A stretch of DNA of 64,000 nucleotides from Lentzea xinjiangensis (GCF_900110955.1 NZ_FOFR01000009.1:62001-126000); one strand, 5' to 3'. Shown: positions 41,663 to 50,283, numbered from the stretch's first letter. Notes: generated by a model from the sequence alone, not told the origin. Translations and numbers: made by a program.

Positions 41663-42748
41663 ATGCGTGTTCTCGTGGTTGCCGCGCCTTTGCTGGGTCA
41701 CGTCTTCCCGTTGGTGCCGCTGGCCCTGGCGTTGCGCGACTCGGGACACGACGTGGTGGTCGCGACCGGCGGCGAGGCGCTGCGGGTCCGCGACTCCGGG
41801 CTGGCCGTCGAGGACGTCGTGCCGTCCGACGTCCGGTTCGGACGGATCGCGCTGCGCATCATGCTCGCGCACCCGGTGGTGGCCAGGAGGGAGCTGCGCG
41901 GCAGCGGCAGGCTGGACTTCGTGTCGCGGATGTTCGGCGCGGTCGGCAACGCGATGACCGGACCGCTGCGGGCGCTCGCCGAGAGGTGGTGCCCGGACGT
42001 CGTGGTGCACGAACCGCTGGCCGCCGCCGGGTCTGCGCTCGGCGTCCCCTCGGTCATCCACGACGTGTCGCTGTTCGACGGGGTGGAGCTGACGGCCGCG
42101 GTCGGCGCCCGGATGAGAGCCGCGGTGCGTTCTCCCGCGACGGTCCTGCGCACGGCGCCACCGTCGGTCGCGGAGTTCCTGGGTGGCCGGCCGATGCGGT
42201 TCGTCCCCTACAGCGGCGACGGCGAGGTGCCCCGGTGGCTCGCCGAACCCGCGGGCAAGCCGCGCATCCTCGTCAGCCGCAGCACCGCGCCCGGTCCCGG
42301 TGCCGGCCGGATGATGGCGGCGGTGACCGAGGCCGCGCGGGAGGTCGACGCCGAGTTCGTGCTGGTGCGGCCGGAGAGGGCGGACGGCCTGCCGGACAAC
42401 GTGCGCACGGTCGGGTGGGTGCCGCTGCCGCGCGTGCTGCCGTTCTGCGACGGGATCGTGCACCACGGCGGTGCCGGGACGGTGCTCGGCGCGCTGGCGG
42501 CCGGGGTGCCGCAGCTCGTCGAGCCGGGGCCCGGCGACCGCACGGCCCACGCGACCGCGATCACCGCACGCGGGGCCGGGCTGAGCGCCGCGCCGCGGGA
42601 GGTGACACCGGAGCTGCTCACGCGGCTGATCGAGGACCCGAAGCTGCAGCGGGCGGCCGGCGAGGTGAGCGAGGAGATCGCCGGGATGCCCTCGCCGGCG
42701 GAGGTCGCCGAGCGGCTGGAGCGCTTCGCGGGCTGGGGCCGGGATTGA
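41663..42748 (+). CDS. GT1-family (MGT-type) glycosyltransferase B
   Basis: 361 aa, GT-B fold. N-terminal G-H-V-F-P-L-V-P-L-A; donor side H-H-G-G-A-G-T-V-L-G-A and P-G-P-G-D, in which the usual P-Q-G-A-D-Q is altered. It is therefore divergent and may use an unusual donor or be less active. ATG start; a TTAACC about 15 bases upstream could be a -10, giving a near-leaderless transcript. Glycosyltransferase C follows after 45 bases. Confidence 0.85.
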   Translation: MRVLVVAAPLLGHVFPLVPLALALRDSGHDVVVATGGEALRVRDSGLAVEDVVPSDVRFGRIALRIMLAHPVVARRELRGSGRLDFVSRMFGAVGNAMTGPLRALAERWCPDVVVHEPLAAAGSALGVPSVIHDVSLFDGVELTAAVGARMRAAVRSPATVLRTAPPSVAEFLGGRPMRFVPYSGDGEVPRWLAEPAGKPRILVSRSTAPGPGAGRMMAAVTEAAREVDAEFVLVRPERADGLPDNVRTVGWVPLPRVLPFCDGIVHHGGAGTVLGALAAGVPQLVEPGPGDRTAHATAITARGAGLSAAPREVTPELLTRLIEDPKLQRAAGEVSEEIAGMPSPAEVAERLERFAGWGRD

Positions 42749-42793
42749 GAGGATCGCCTCCCGGCGTATTGGAAAAGCACCTAATGTGATCGC

Positions 42794-43939
42794 GTGCGCA
42801 TTCTCTTCTCGAGCTTAGGCTCGCACGGACACGTTTATCCGATACTCCCGCTCGCGATCGCCGCCCGCGAGCAGGGGCACGACGTCCTCTACGCCGTCGA
42901 CTCGGGATTCCACGCCACCGTGGAAAAGCTGGGGCTCACGGTGGTCGACGCGGGCGTGAGCATCTGGGACGCGTTCCGCCAGGCCAACGAATTGCACGGC
43001 ACGTCGCAGTTCCGGCGGGACATGTTGCGGCAGACCGCCGTCGACGCCTTCGGATCTGTGCTGCCCAGGGCTTTCGTCGCCGACCTGGAGCCGGTGCTGG
43101 AACGGGACAAGCCCGACCTCGTGGTCTTCGAGCTGATCAATCCCGGCGCCGGGCTCGCCGCCATGCGCGCCGGCATTCCCGCCGTCTGCCACGGGTTCGG
43201 CAAGATGGACGGCACCCTCGTCCCGGAAGCGATGAGCGACCTCTTCCTGGAGTACGTCGCCGAACTGGGCATCACGTTGCCGAATGGGCATCATTACGGA
43301 CTCGGATCGCCTTATGTCGACGTCTTTCCGCCCTCTTTGCAGGACCTCGGGTTCCTCTCCGACGTCGAGCGGATTCCGATGCGGCCGGTCCCGTTCGCCG
43401 AACCGGGCGAATTGCCCGGATGGGTCACCGAGCACGCGAGGCCGCTGGTCTACCTGACCTTCGGCACCGCGTTCTCGAACCCGGACCTGCTGCGGACCGC
43501 GATCGCCGGGCTGTCCGGCGTGGACGCCGAGGTGCTGGTGGCGACCGGGCCGCAGGTGGAGCCGTCCGCGCTGACCGACGTGCCGGGCAACGTGCACGTG
43601 CTGCCGTGGGTGCCCCAGGCGGATCTGCTCGCGCACGCAGATCTCGTCGTGCACCACGGTGGCGCGGGCACGACGGTGAGCGCGATGACGCACGGCCTGC
43701 CGCAGCTCGTCCTGCCGCAGGGGGCCGACCAGTTCCGCAACGGCGAGATCGTCGCGGACACCGGACTGGGCGCACACCTCGTCGCCGACCAGTTCACCGC
43801 CGACGCCGTGCGGGAGACCGCGGGAAAGCTGCTGCGCGACCCCGGCGTGCGAGAGGCGAACGCCCGGATCGCGGCCGAGATCGCCGCCATGCCGCACCCG
43901 CACGACGTGGTGCCGAAGCTCGTAGAACTGGCGGGGTGA
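42794..43939 (+). CDS. GT1-family (MGT-type) glycosyltransferase C
   Basis: 381 aa. N-terminal G-H-V-Y-P-I-L-P-L-A; donor side H-H-G-G-A-G-T-T-V-S-A and P-Q-G-A-D-Q, the complete nucleotide-sugar signature. It resembles macrolide glycosyltransferases. GTG start. It is more similar in these motifs to glycosyltransferase A than B is. A strong terminator follows nine bases after its stop. Confidence 0.9.
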   Translation: MRILFSSLGSHGHVYPILPLAIAAREQGHDVLYAVDSGFHATVEKLGLTVVDAGVSIWDAFRQANELHGTSQFRRDMLRQTAVDAFGSVLPRAFVADLEPVLERDKPDLVVFELINPGAGLAAMRAGIPAVCHGFGKMDGTLVPEAMSDLFLEYVAELGITLPNGHHYGLGSPYVDVFPPSLQDLGFLSDVERIPMRPVPFAEPGELPGWVTEHARPLVYLTFGTAFSNPDLLRTAIAGLSGVDAEVLVATGPQVEPSALTDVPGNVHVLPWVPQADLLAHADLVVHHGGAGTTVSAMTHGLPQLVLPQGADQFRNGEIVADTGLGAHLVADQFTADAVRETAGKLLRDPGVREANARIAAEIAAMPHPHDVVPKLVELAG

Positions 43940-43947
43940 GTCGCGCG

Positions 43948-43976
43948 CGGGTGTGGCCGCGAGGCGGCCACACCCG
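43948..43976 (+). terminator. Terminator after glycosyltransferase C
   Basis: Perfect 13-bp stem CGGGTGTGGCCGC / GCGGCCACACCCG with a 3-base loop, followed by GTTTTCG. A textbook intrinsic terminator placed between convergent genes. Confidence 0.9.
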
Positions 43977-44008
43977 GTTTTCGCGAACAGGAACTCGCGC
44001 CGCGGGCC

Positions 44009-44383
44009 TCAGGCCTTCGCCAGCGCGGACAACGCCTCGTCGACGGAGTCGTACAACGACAGCACGTCCGCCACGCCCGTGACCTGAAGCGGTCTTTTCA
44101 CGGCGCGATGCGGTGCGACGACGTGGAAGTCCTTGCCGTACTCCTCAGCGAGCTCGTGGGCTGTGATCAACGTCGAGATACCGGTCGAGCCGAAGAAGCT
44201 GACCTCTGTGAGGTCGGCCACCACGGCGGGGCCGTCGGAGGCGAAGCCGAGGCGCAACGCGTCGAGCACGACATCCGCCGTGTCCACGTCTATCTCGCCT
44301 TCCACCGTCACGACCGCCACACCGGCGACGTCGGAGGCACGCACTGCGAGCAGCGGTGACTCATCGAACAGATCTTCGTTCAC
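44009..44383 (-). CDS. STAS-domain anti-sigma-factor antagonist
   Basis: 124 aa, one STAS domain of SpoIIAA/RsbV type: V-T-V-E-G-E-I-D-V-D-T-A, then the conserved phosphorylatable serine in S-F-F-G-S-T-G-I-S. GTG start. Such proteins bind a HATPase anti-sigma factor when unphosphorylated. A HATPase of that type lies upstream in the same direction (45893-46264), so the two may be partners (inference). Confidence 0.9.
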   Translation of the reverse strand: MNEDLFDESPLLAVRASDVAGVAVVTVEGEIDVDTADVVLDALRLGFASDGPAVVADLTEVSFFGSTGISTLITAHELAEEYGKDFHVVAPHRAVKRPLQVTGVADVLSLYDSVDEALSALAKA

Positions 44384-44458
44384 CAGTACTCCCCGGTGGC
44401 CGAAGCAAGTGAAACCCGGACTCCGAGCACGCTGTTGAACCCGGTTACCGTGTCGACG

Positions 44459-44854
44459 TTACGGGCGTTGCTTCCTCACCACAACCTGTCGCGCTCCCAA
44501 GCGCCGGACGGCCGCGACCAGTTCGGTGTTGCGGACGCCCTTGGCGAGGTAGTCGCTCACCCCCGCCCGGCGCATGTCGTCGACGGTGCCGGGGTCGGTG
44601 TGGGCGGAGAACGCCAGGATCCGCGTGGCCGGCGCCCGGCGCAGGATCGCGCTCGCCGCGTGCGGGCCACCTCCCCACGGCATCCGCACGTCCAGCACGA
44701 CCACCGCGGGCGCGTGCTGCCCGGCCAGCTCGACGGCCTCGCGGGCGTCGGTGGCGACGGCCACCACCCGCAGGTCCGGCTCGTCGTCGAGGACGTCGCG
44801 CAGGACGTCCCTGATCAGGGGATCGTCGTCGGCGATCAGCACCCGGACGATCAC
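44459..44854 (-). CDS. Stand-alone response-regulator receiver
   Basis: 131 aa, only a receiver domain: acidic pair Asp10/Asp11, phospho-acceptor Asp55 in V-L-D-V-R-M-P, and a conserved Lys in L-A-K-G-V. There is no output domain, so it signals by protein contact, or it has lost one. The start GTG overlaps the stop of the histidine kinase gene (GTGA), which is almost certainly its partner. Confidence 0.9.
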   Translation of the reverse strand: MIVRVLIADDDPLIRDVLRDVLDDEPDLRVVAVATDAREAVELAGQHAPAVVVLDVRMPWGGGPHAASAILRRAPATRILAFSAHTDPGTVDDMRRAGVSDYLAKGVRNTELVAAVRRLGARQVVVRKQRP

Positions 44855-45876
44855 GGCCGCACGTCCGGCAGCCAGAGCTCGACCACCGTGCCCCGGCCGG
44901 CGCCCGCGGACACCGCGCACCAGCCGCCCGCGGCCTCCGCGCGTTCGCGCATCTCGGCCAGGCCGAAGTGGCCGGCGTCCGGGTCGAGGCCGGCGAGTCC
45001 CACGCCGTCGTCGGTCACCGTCACGAGGAAACCCCGGTCCGCGGTGGACATCTCGACCACGACCGAGGACGCCCGCGCGTGCCGCCGGACGTTGGTCATC
45101 GCCTCCTGGCAGATGCGGAAGATCGTGACGGCCGCGTCGTCCGGCGGCTCGCGTTCGAGCGTGCTGCGGACCTCGCCCGCCAGGCCGGTCTCGGCGAGGT
45201 GGCCCCGCAGCGCCTCGGCCAGGCCCAGGCGGTCGATGCCCGGCGGACGCACGCGGAAGACCAGGTCGCGCAGCCGGCCGATGGCGTCGCGCACGGTGTC
45301 GCCGAGCTGCTCGACGTCCGCCTGGCGTTCCGGCGGCAGCCTGCGGGCGAGCAGCTGCAACCGCATGTCGACGGCGACCATGGCCTGGATGGTGTCGTCG
45401 TGGACGTCCCACGCGATGCGCCGGCGCTCCTCCTCCTGCGCCGCGACCAGGCGGGCGAGCAGCCGGCGCCGGTCGGTGAGCTGCTGCTCGGCGCGCCGCC
45501 GTCCGGTCATGTCGCGCGTGACCTCGCCGTACCCGCGCAGCTCGCCGGCGTCGTCGCGGAGTGAGGTGATGATCACGTCGGCCCAGAACCGGGTGCCGTC
45601 CTCGCGCACCCGCCAGCCCTCGTCCTCCACCGAGCCCTCGGCCCTGGCGGCGCGGAGCTGCCGCTCCGGCTTGCCGGACCTGACGTCCTCCGGCGGGTAG
45701 AACGCCGAGAAGTGGCGCCCGATGACGTCCCCGGCGGTGCAGCCCTTGATCCGCTCGGCGCCCGCGTTCCAGCTCACGACGTGCCCGCCGGGGTCGAGCA
45801 CGACGATGCCGCAGTCGCGCACCCCGCGCACCAGCAGGCGGAGGAGGTCGCTGTCCCACCCCGAGTCCGGCTGCAC
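44851..45876 (-). CDS. PAS-containing NarL-type histidine kinase
   Basis: 341 aa. A PAS domain (about 10-125: V-S-W-N-A-G-A-E-R-I-K-G) precedes a HisKA_3 dimerisation helix with D-V-H-D-D-T-I-Q-A-M, in which His159 is the phospho-acceptor. The HATPase has Q-E-A-M-T-N-V-R-R-H-A as N-box and D-D-G-V-G as G1 box. It has no membrane span, so it is a cytoplasmic sensor. GTG start. It runs directly into the lone receiver gene. Confidence 0.9.
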   Translation of the reverse strand: MQPDSGWDSDLLRLLVRGVRDCGIVVLDPGGHVVSWNAGAERIKGCTAGDVIGRHFSAFYPPEDVRSGKPERQLRAARAEGSVEDEGWRVREDGTRFWADVIITSLRDDAGELRGYGEVTRDMTGRRRAEQQLTDRRRLLARLVAAQEEERRRIAWDVHDDTIQAMVAVDMRLQLLARRLPPERQADVEQLGDTVRDAIGRLRDLVFRVRPPGIDRLGLAEALRGHLAETGLAGEVRSTLEREPPDDAAVTIFRICQEAMTNVRRHARASSVVVEMSTADRGFLVTVTDDGVGLAGLDPDAGHFGLAEMRERAEAAGGWCAVSAGAGRGTVVELWLPDVRP

Positions 45877-45892
45877 GGCCCCATCATGGTGG

Positions 45893-46264
45893 TCAGACCG
45901 TCAGCTCACACCAGGCGACGTTCTGACCAGCCCGTTCGACGACGCCCCAGCTCTGGCTGAGCCGGGCGACGAGCTGGACTCCCCACCGGTCGGCGCACTG
46001 GCCGAGGGGGGTGGCGGCGTCGTCGGCGACCTCGACCCACATCCGGTCCTGGCTGGCGACGAGTCGCACGATCGGATGACCGCTGCCGTGGCGGACGGCG
46101 TTGGTGGTGAGCTCGTTGACGACCAGGACGACGTCTTCGAGGCTGCCGAGGTAGCCGCAGCTCAGCGCGGTGTGGCGGGCGAAGTCGCGGGCGAGCGCCA
46201 CGCCGCCGCGCCGGTCCGTCTCCGGTAGTGAGAACACCGCTTCGGTGAGTGAGGTCGTGGCCAC
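45893..46264 (-). CDS. RsbW-like HATPase (anti-sigma-type kinase)
   Basis: 123 aa. A HATPase_c_2 domain with N-box V-N-E-L-T-T-N-A-V-R-H-G and a C-terminal W-C-E-L. The GTG at 46264 was chosen because the longer frame to 46480 gives an implausible Ser/Pro/Cys-rich extension. Typical role: phosphorylate a STAS antagonist and bind a sigma factor. The STAS gene at 44009-44383 is a candidate. Located between the LuxR response regulator and the PAS kinase. Confidence 0.8.
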   Translation of the reverse strand: MATTSLTEAVFSLPETDRRGGVALARDFARHTALSCGYLGSLEDVVLVVNELTTNAVRHGSGHPIVRLVASQDRMWVEVADDAATPLGQCADRWGVQLVARLSQSWGVVERAGQNVAWCELTV

Positions 46265-46334
46265 TGCCCCACAGTGCACCAAGCGACGGCGAGCGCGCAG
46301 ACGCAACCAACCCAACTCGACTGGTGCGGTTGCA

Positions 46335-46955
46335 TCAGTCGAGCAGTCCTTCGCGGCGCGCGATGGACACCGCTTCCAGCTTGGAGCTGGCCCCGAGCTT
46401 GTCGAGCACGCGCTGCACGTGGTTGCGGGCGGTGTTGCGGGCGACGCCGAGCCTGCTCGAGATCTGGGCGGTGCCCGCACCGTCCGCGAGCAGCAACAAC
46501 GTCTCCTGCTCGCGTGCGGTGAGCGTGGCGCCCGCGACCCTGATCCGGCCGGTCAGCCGGTCCAGCACGCCCGGCAGCATCTTGGGGTCGAAGACGACCT
46601 CACCGTCGGCGACCCTGCGGACCGCCTCGACGAGCTCGTCGAGGCGCGCCGACTTGAGGATGAGGCCCGAACCGCCGGACTCGGCGACGCGGGCGGCGAT
46701 CGACGCGGTGGCCTCGCCGGTCAGCACCAGGACCCTGGCGCCGCCCGCGACCAGCTCCCCGATCACCGCGGTGCCGTCGCCGTCGGGCAGCCTGCGGTCG
46801 AGGAGGACGACGTCGGGATCGGCGCCGAGGCCCTCCGCGAGGGCCGCCGCGACGGTGGCGGCGCGGCCGACCACCTCGATCCCGGCGCGTTCCAGCGCCA
46901 TGGCTATCGCCTCGGCGACCATGTCGTGGTCCTCCACGAGAACCACTCGGGTCAT
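46335..46955 (-). CDS. NarL/LuxR-type response regulator
   Basis: 206 aa. Receiver with E-D-H-D at 8-11, Asp53 as phospho-acceptor (L-L-D-R-R-L-P) and conserved Lys in L-I-L-K-S. The C-terminal LuxR helix-turn-helix is L-T-A-R-E-Q-E-T-L-L-L-L ... T-A-R-N-H-V-Q-R-V-L-D-K-L. The PAS kinase nearby is a possible partner. It starts four bases after the FAD-oxidoreductase stop, so it may be transcribed with that gene. Confidence 0.9.
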   Translation of the reverse strand: MTRVVLVEDHDMVAEAIAMALERAGIEVVGRAATVAAALAEGLGADPDVVLLDRRLPDGDGTAVIGELVAGGARVLVLTGEATASIAARVAESGGSGLILKSARLDELVEAVRRVADGEVVFDPKMLPGVLDRLTGRIRVAGATLTAREQETLLLLADGAGTAQISSRLGVARNTARNHVQRVLDKLGASSKLEAVSIARREGLLD

Positions 46956-46959
46956 ACCG

Positions 46960-47955
46960 TCAGCGTACGGCGTACCTGAAGTTCCGCGACCGTCCCGCCG
47001 CGAACGACCGCACCTCGTCGAACACCCGCGCGTGCTGGTCCTCGACGCCGACCAGCGGCGAGATCACCTTGAGCAGGTGGGTCGCCGCACCACCGAGCGC
47101 GCCACCGAGCGGGAGGAGACCCAGGAAGATCGGCACCTCCGCGGCGGCGGCCTTCTCGCGGACGCGGTGCAGCACCTCCAGGGGAAGGCCGTTCAGCAGC
47201 ACGTTGTCGCCCTGGTAGGCGTGCGGCGGCAGTGATCCGCCGACGGCTCGCGCGAACGGCTTCACGCCGGCCTCGTCGCTCAGCCGCGGAGCGACCCGGA
47301 GGGGGCCGGCGTCGAACGGCCTGGTGCTCGCGCAGGTGACGCGCACGACGTCGCCGAGGGTGGTGAGGGCCGGCGTGACGTGCTCGGGCAAGTTCCACGC
47401 GTGGAAAGCGCCGAACACCGCCTCCGCGTGCACGGCGTCGAAGTGCAGCTCGGCGACGTGCACGTGCGAGACCTCGACCAGGTCGAACTCCAGCGCGGTG
47501 ACGACGTCGCCGACGGCCTCCACCTCGCGCACCCGGTCGCTCGCCAGCCCGAACTCGCGGGCCAGCAAGCCGTGGCCACCACCGAGCGTGTAGCCCACGA
47601 CACCGACGTCGCTCGCGTCGCCGCTCAGCGGAGCCAGGCCGTGCGGTGCGGCTTTCTCGATCACCTGCTGCCACACCGCGCCCGCCTCCGCCCTCGCGGT
47701 CCTGGTCCGCGGGTCGACCGTGACCTCGTTCATGCGCCCGGTGGAGATGAGGACGCCGGTCGTGGTGCTCGTCAGGCCGTGCCCGGTGGCCTGGACCGCG
47801 TAGTCCAGGCCGTGGGTTTCCGCGTGGCGCACGGCTTCCTCGACGTCCCGGGCGGTCTCCACGGCGAAGATCACCTGGGGTTCGTGGCGCAGCCCGGTCT
47901 GGAAGCCGCTGCGTTCGTCGTCGTAACCGGCGTCGCCGGGGTGGAGAATGCGCAT
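46960..47955 (-). CDS. FAD-binding oxidoreductase with internal deletion and short C-terminus
   Basis: 331 aa, against about 420-460 for the BBE-like/PCMH flavoprotein family. The N-terminal half is normal: G-H-G-L near residue 58 and T-L-G-G-G-H-G-L-L-A-R. But where the family normally has an L-F-W-A-L-R-G-G-G-G-N-F-G stretch before V-V-T, this protein reads R-E-V-E-A-V-G-D-V-V-T-A-L-E-F-D-L, so about 30-40 residues of the FAD site are missing in frame. The C-terminal BBE substrate/cofactor segment is also absent. Probably inactive, though the frame is open and codon use is normal. Divergent from a LysR gene. Confidence 0.75.
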   Translation of the reverse strand: MRILHPGDAGYDDERSGFQTGLRHEPQVIFAVETARDVEEAVRHAETHGLDYAVQATGHGLTSTTTGVLISTGRMNEVTVDPRTRTARAEAGAVWQQVIEKAAPHGLAPLSGDASDVGVVGYTLGGGHGLLAREFGLASDRVREVEAVGDVVTALEFDLVEVSHVHVAELHFDAVHAEAVFGAFHAWNLPEHVTPALTTLGDVVRVTCASTRPFDAGPLRVAPRLSDEAGVKPFARAVGGSLPPHAYQGDNVLLNGLPLEVLHRVREKAAAAEVPIFLGLLPLGGALGGAATHLLKVISPLVGVEDQHARVFDEVRSFAAGRSRNFRYAVR

Positions 47956-48011
47956 GTCTTCAGCCTGGTTGAGCTGCTTTTATATGTCCAAGAGATGTTC
48001 ATGCTCGCTCC

Positions 48012-48017
48012 TATAAT
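48012..48017 (+). promoter_or_regulatory. -10 element of the LysR gene
   Basis: A consensus TATAAT nine bases before the ATG, so the transcript is almost leaderless. No good -35 is visible. The 70-base divergent region also contains a T-N11-A-type sequence (TGTCCAAGAGATGTTCA) that may bind the LysR protein. Confidence 0.55.
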
Positions 48018-48025
48018 CACCGGTT

Positions 48026-48895
48026 ATGGAACTTCGGCAGCTCGAGTACTTCGTCGCGGTCGCGGAGGAGTCCTCCTTCACGCGCGCGGCGGAACGGGTG
48101 CACGTCGCGCAGCCCGGCGTCAGCGCGCAGATCCGGCGGCTGGAGCGGGAGCTCGGGCACGACCTGCTGGACCGGTCCGGCCGGACCGTCACGCTGACCG
48201 AGGTGGGGGCGGCGGTGCTGCCGCTGGCACGGACCGCCCTGGCCTCGGTGGAGGCGGCCCGGCGCACCGTCGAGGAGATGGCCGGGCTCGTGCGGGGCGT
48301 GGTGCGCGTCGGGATGGTCGTGTCCTGCGGGATCATGGACCTGCCCGAGCTGCTGTCCTCGTTCCACTCGCGACACCCCGGTGTCGAGATCACGTTGGTG
48401 GAGGCCAACTCCGACGCGCTGATCTCGTCCCTTGTGGACGGTGGGCTGGACTTCGCGCTCATCGGGTACGCCGGTGCGGCACCGGACGGGCTGGCCACCC
48501 TGGTGCTCGCCGACGAGCCGCTCGTGGCCGCGGTCGCCGCGTCGGATCCCTGGTGCGGCAGGGAGTCCGTGTCCGTGGCCGAGCTGCTGGAGCGCGGGCT
48601 GATCAGCCTGCCGCCCGGCACGGGGTTGCGCGGTGCGCTGGACGAGGCCTGCGGCGCACGCCGGCCGCGCATCGCGTTCGAGGCGTCCGCGCCGCCGATG
48701 GTGATCACCCTGGCGCGGCGCGGGCTCGGACCGGCGGTCTTGGCGTCGTCGATGGCGGAGGAGTTGCACGCCGTGCGGATCACCGACCCGGTGCCGCGCA
48801 GCCGGCTCGCCTTCGCCTGGCGCGCGGCGGGTCCGCGCAGCCCGGCCGCGCGTGCGCTGGTGGAGCTCGCGAAAAACCAGGTGACAGCGCAGTAG
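48026..48895 (+). CDS. LysR-family regulator
   Basis: 289 aa. N-terminal winged helix: L-E-Y-F-V-A-V-A-E-E-S-S-F-T-R-A-A-E-R-V-H-V-A-Q-P-G-V-S-A-Q-I-R. Effector-binding domain from about residue 90. It is divergent from the FAD oxidoreductase, the normal LysR target layout, so it probably controls that gene even though the gene now looks defective. A clear TATAAT precedes it. Confidence 0.9.
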   Translation: MELRQLEYFVAVAEESSFTRAAERVHVAQPGVSAQIRRLERELGHDLLDRSGRTVTLTEVGAAVLPLARTALASVEAARRTVEEMAGLVRGVVRVGMVVSCGIMDLPELLSSFHSRHPGVEITLVEANSDALISSLVDGGLDFALIGYAGAAPDGLATLVLADEPLVAAVAASDPWCGRESVSVAELLERGLISLPPGTGLRGALDEACGARRPRIAFEASAPPMVITLARRGLGPAVLASSMAEELHAVRITDPVPRSRLAFAWRAAGPRSPAARALVELAKNQVTAQ

Positions 48896-48916
48896 TGCGC
48901 TGTCACGATCATCGGC

Positions 48917-49009
48917 ATGTTCCTGACGGCTGAGCACAACACGTTCGCGGGTGTTCCCGCGGGCGCGCTCGCCGTCGCCTCGGCACAGCAGGCCGGCGCC
49001 CGACTCTGA
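48917..49009 (+). CDS. Putative 30-aa leader peptide of the EF-Tu paralogue
   Basis: A short ORF that starts ATG-TTC-CTG and ends Q-Q-A-G-A-R-L before TGA, 22 bases after the LysR stop and 89 bases before the EF-Tu start. It has normal GC-rich third positions. Immediately after its stop begin two alternative left arms of a hairpin. This is the layout of leader-peptide regulation, but no ribosome site precedes it, so translation is unproven. Confidence 0.45.
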   Translation: MFLTAEHNTFAGVPAGALAVASAQQAGARL

Positions 49010-49048
49010 CCCTTCCCCAGTCCTTCCCCCAGGACCGCTGGGGAGGGG
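49010..49048 (+). promoter_or_regulatory. Alternative hairpins between leader and EF-Tu
   Basis: A right arm CTGGGGAGGGG (49038-49048) can pair with CCCTTCCCCAG (49010-49020; all 11 positions, one G-U) or with CCTTCCCCCAG (49022-49032; one mismatch). Its GGGGAG core can also pair with CTCCCC at 49080-49085, next to the EF-Tu ribosome site. The three pairings exclude one another. Confidence 0.5.
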
Positions 49049-49098
49049 TGGTGGCAGTACCCGGTTCTGGCCCCAGCCGCTCCCCGAGGAACAGGAAG

Positions 49099-50283
49099 AT
49101 GAAGCAGGAGTTCGTGCGCGCCAAGCCGCACCTCAACATCGGCACCATGGGTCACGTCGACCACGGCAAGACGACGCTCACCGCGGCCATCACCAAGGTG
49201 CTGTCCGAAATGGACCCCGCGGCCACCACCTTCACGGCGTTCGACCGCATCGACCGCGCGCCGGAGGAGCTGGCCCGCGGAATCACGATCAACATCGCGC
49301 ACGTCGAGTACGAGACGCCCACGCGTCACTACGCGCACGTCGACATGCCCGGCCACGCCGACTACGTGAAGAACATGATCACGGGGGCGGCGCAGCTCGA
49401 CGGCGCGATCCTCGTGGTGTCCGCGGAGGACGGCACGATGCCGCAGACGCGCGAGCACGTGGTGCTGGCGCGCCGCGTCGGGGTGCCGCACGTCGTCGTG
49501 GCGCTGAACAAGGCCGACGCGGTGAGCGACCCGGAGCTGCTCGACCTGGTGGAGCTGGAGATCCGCGACCTGCTCTCCCGGTACGGCTTCGACGGCGACG
49601 CCACGCCGGTGGTGCGGGTGTCCGGCCTGCGCGCGTTGCAGGGCGACCCGGTGTGGGTGCGGTCGGTGGTGGCGTTGCTCGACGCCGTCGACGCGCACGT
49701 CCCGGAGCCGTCGCGCGACCTGTCGGGGCCGTTCCTGATGCCGATCGAGAACGTCATGACCATCACCGGCCGCGGCACCGTCGTGACCGGCGCGGTGGAG
49801 CGCGGCGTGCTCGGCCTCGGCGACGCGGTCGAGGTGATCGGCCTCGGCGACGCCGTGTCGTCCGTGGCCACCGGCATCGAGACGTTCGGCAAGCCGATGC
49901 GGCAGGCCAGGGCGGGGGACAACGCGGCGGTCCTGCTGCGCGGCGTCCGGCGCGATGAGGTCCGGCGCGGCCAGGTCCTGGCCCTGCCGGGCAGCGTCGC
50001 GCCGCACACCCGGTTCCGCGCGTCGGTGTACCTGCTGTCGCACGCCGAGGGCGGCCGGCACACGCCGATCGCGTCGAACTACCGCCCGCAGTTCCACTTC
50101 CGCACCGGCGATGTCGTCGGCGTGGTGGAGCTGCCGGGGAACGCCCCGGCGATGCCGGGTGACACCGTCGAGGTGACGGTGGAGCTCGGCAAGGCGGTGG
50201 CGATGGACACCGGCCTGGGCTTCGCGATCCGCGAGGGCGGCAAGACCGTGGGCGCCGGCACGGTCGGCGAGATCCTCGCCTAG
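49099..50283 (+). CDS. tuf: EF-Tu paralogue
   Basis: 394 aa, full EF-Tu length. GTPase motifs are intact: G-H-V-D-H-G-K-T at 18-25, a G-I-T-I switch segment, D-M-P-G-H, N-K-A-D, and S-G-L in G5. Many positions differ from housekeeping EF-Tu: D-M-P-G-H instead of D-C/A-P-G-H, E-D-G-T-M-P-Q instead of T-D-G-P-M-P-Q, and E-L-A-R-G-I-T-I. No ribosomal-protein or EF-G genes are near, so it is a secondary copy like Streptomyces tuf3. The start is the ATG after AGGAACAGGAAG; an upstream start at 49048 lies in the hairpin region. Possible roles: stress-time EF-Tu or elfamycin-insensitive variant (inference). Confidence 0.9.
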   Translation: MKQEFVRAKPHLNIGTMGHVDHGKTTLTAAITKVLSEMDPAATTFTAFDRIDRAPEELARGITINIAHVEYETPTRHYAHVDMPGHADYVKNMITGAAQLDGAILVVSAEDGTMPQTREHVVLARRVGVPHVVVALNKADAVSDPELLDLVELEIRDLLSRYGFDGDATPVVRVSGLRALQGDPVWVRSVVALLDAVDAHVPEPSRDLSGPFLMPIENVMTITGRGTVVTGAVERGVLGLGDAVEVIGLGDAVSSVATGIETFGKPMRQARAGDNAAVLLRGVRRDEVRRGQVLALPGSVAPHTRFRASVYLLSHAEGGRHTPIASNYRPQFHFRTGDVVGVVELPGNAPAMPGDTVEVTVELGKAVAMDTGLGFAIREGGKTVGAGTVGEILA

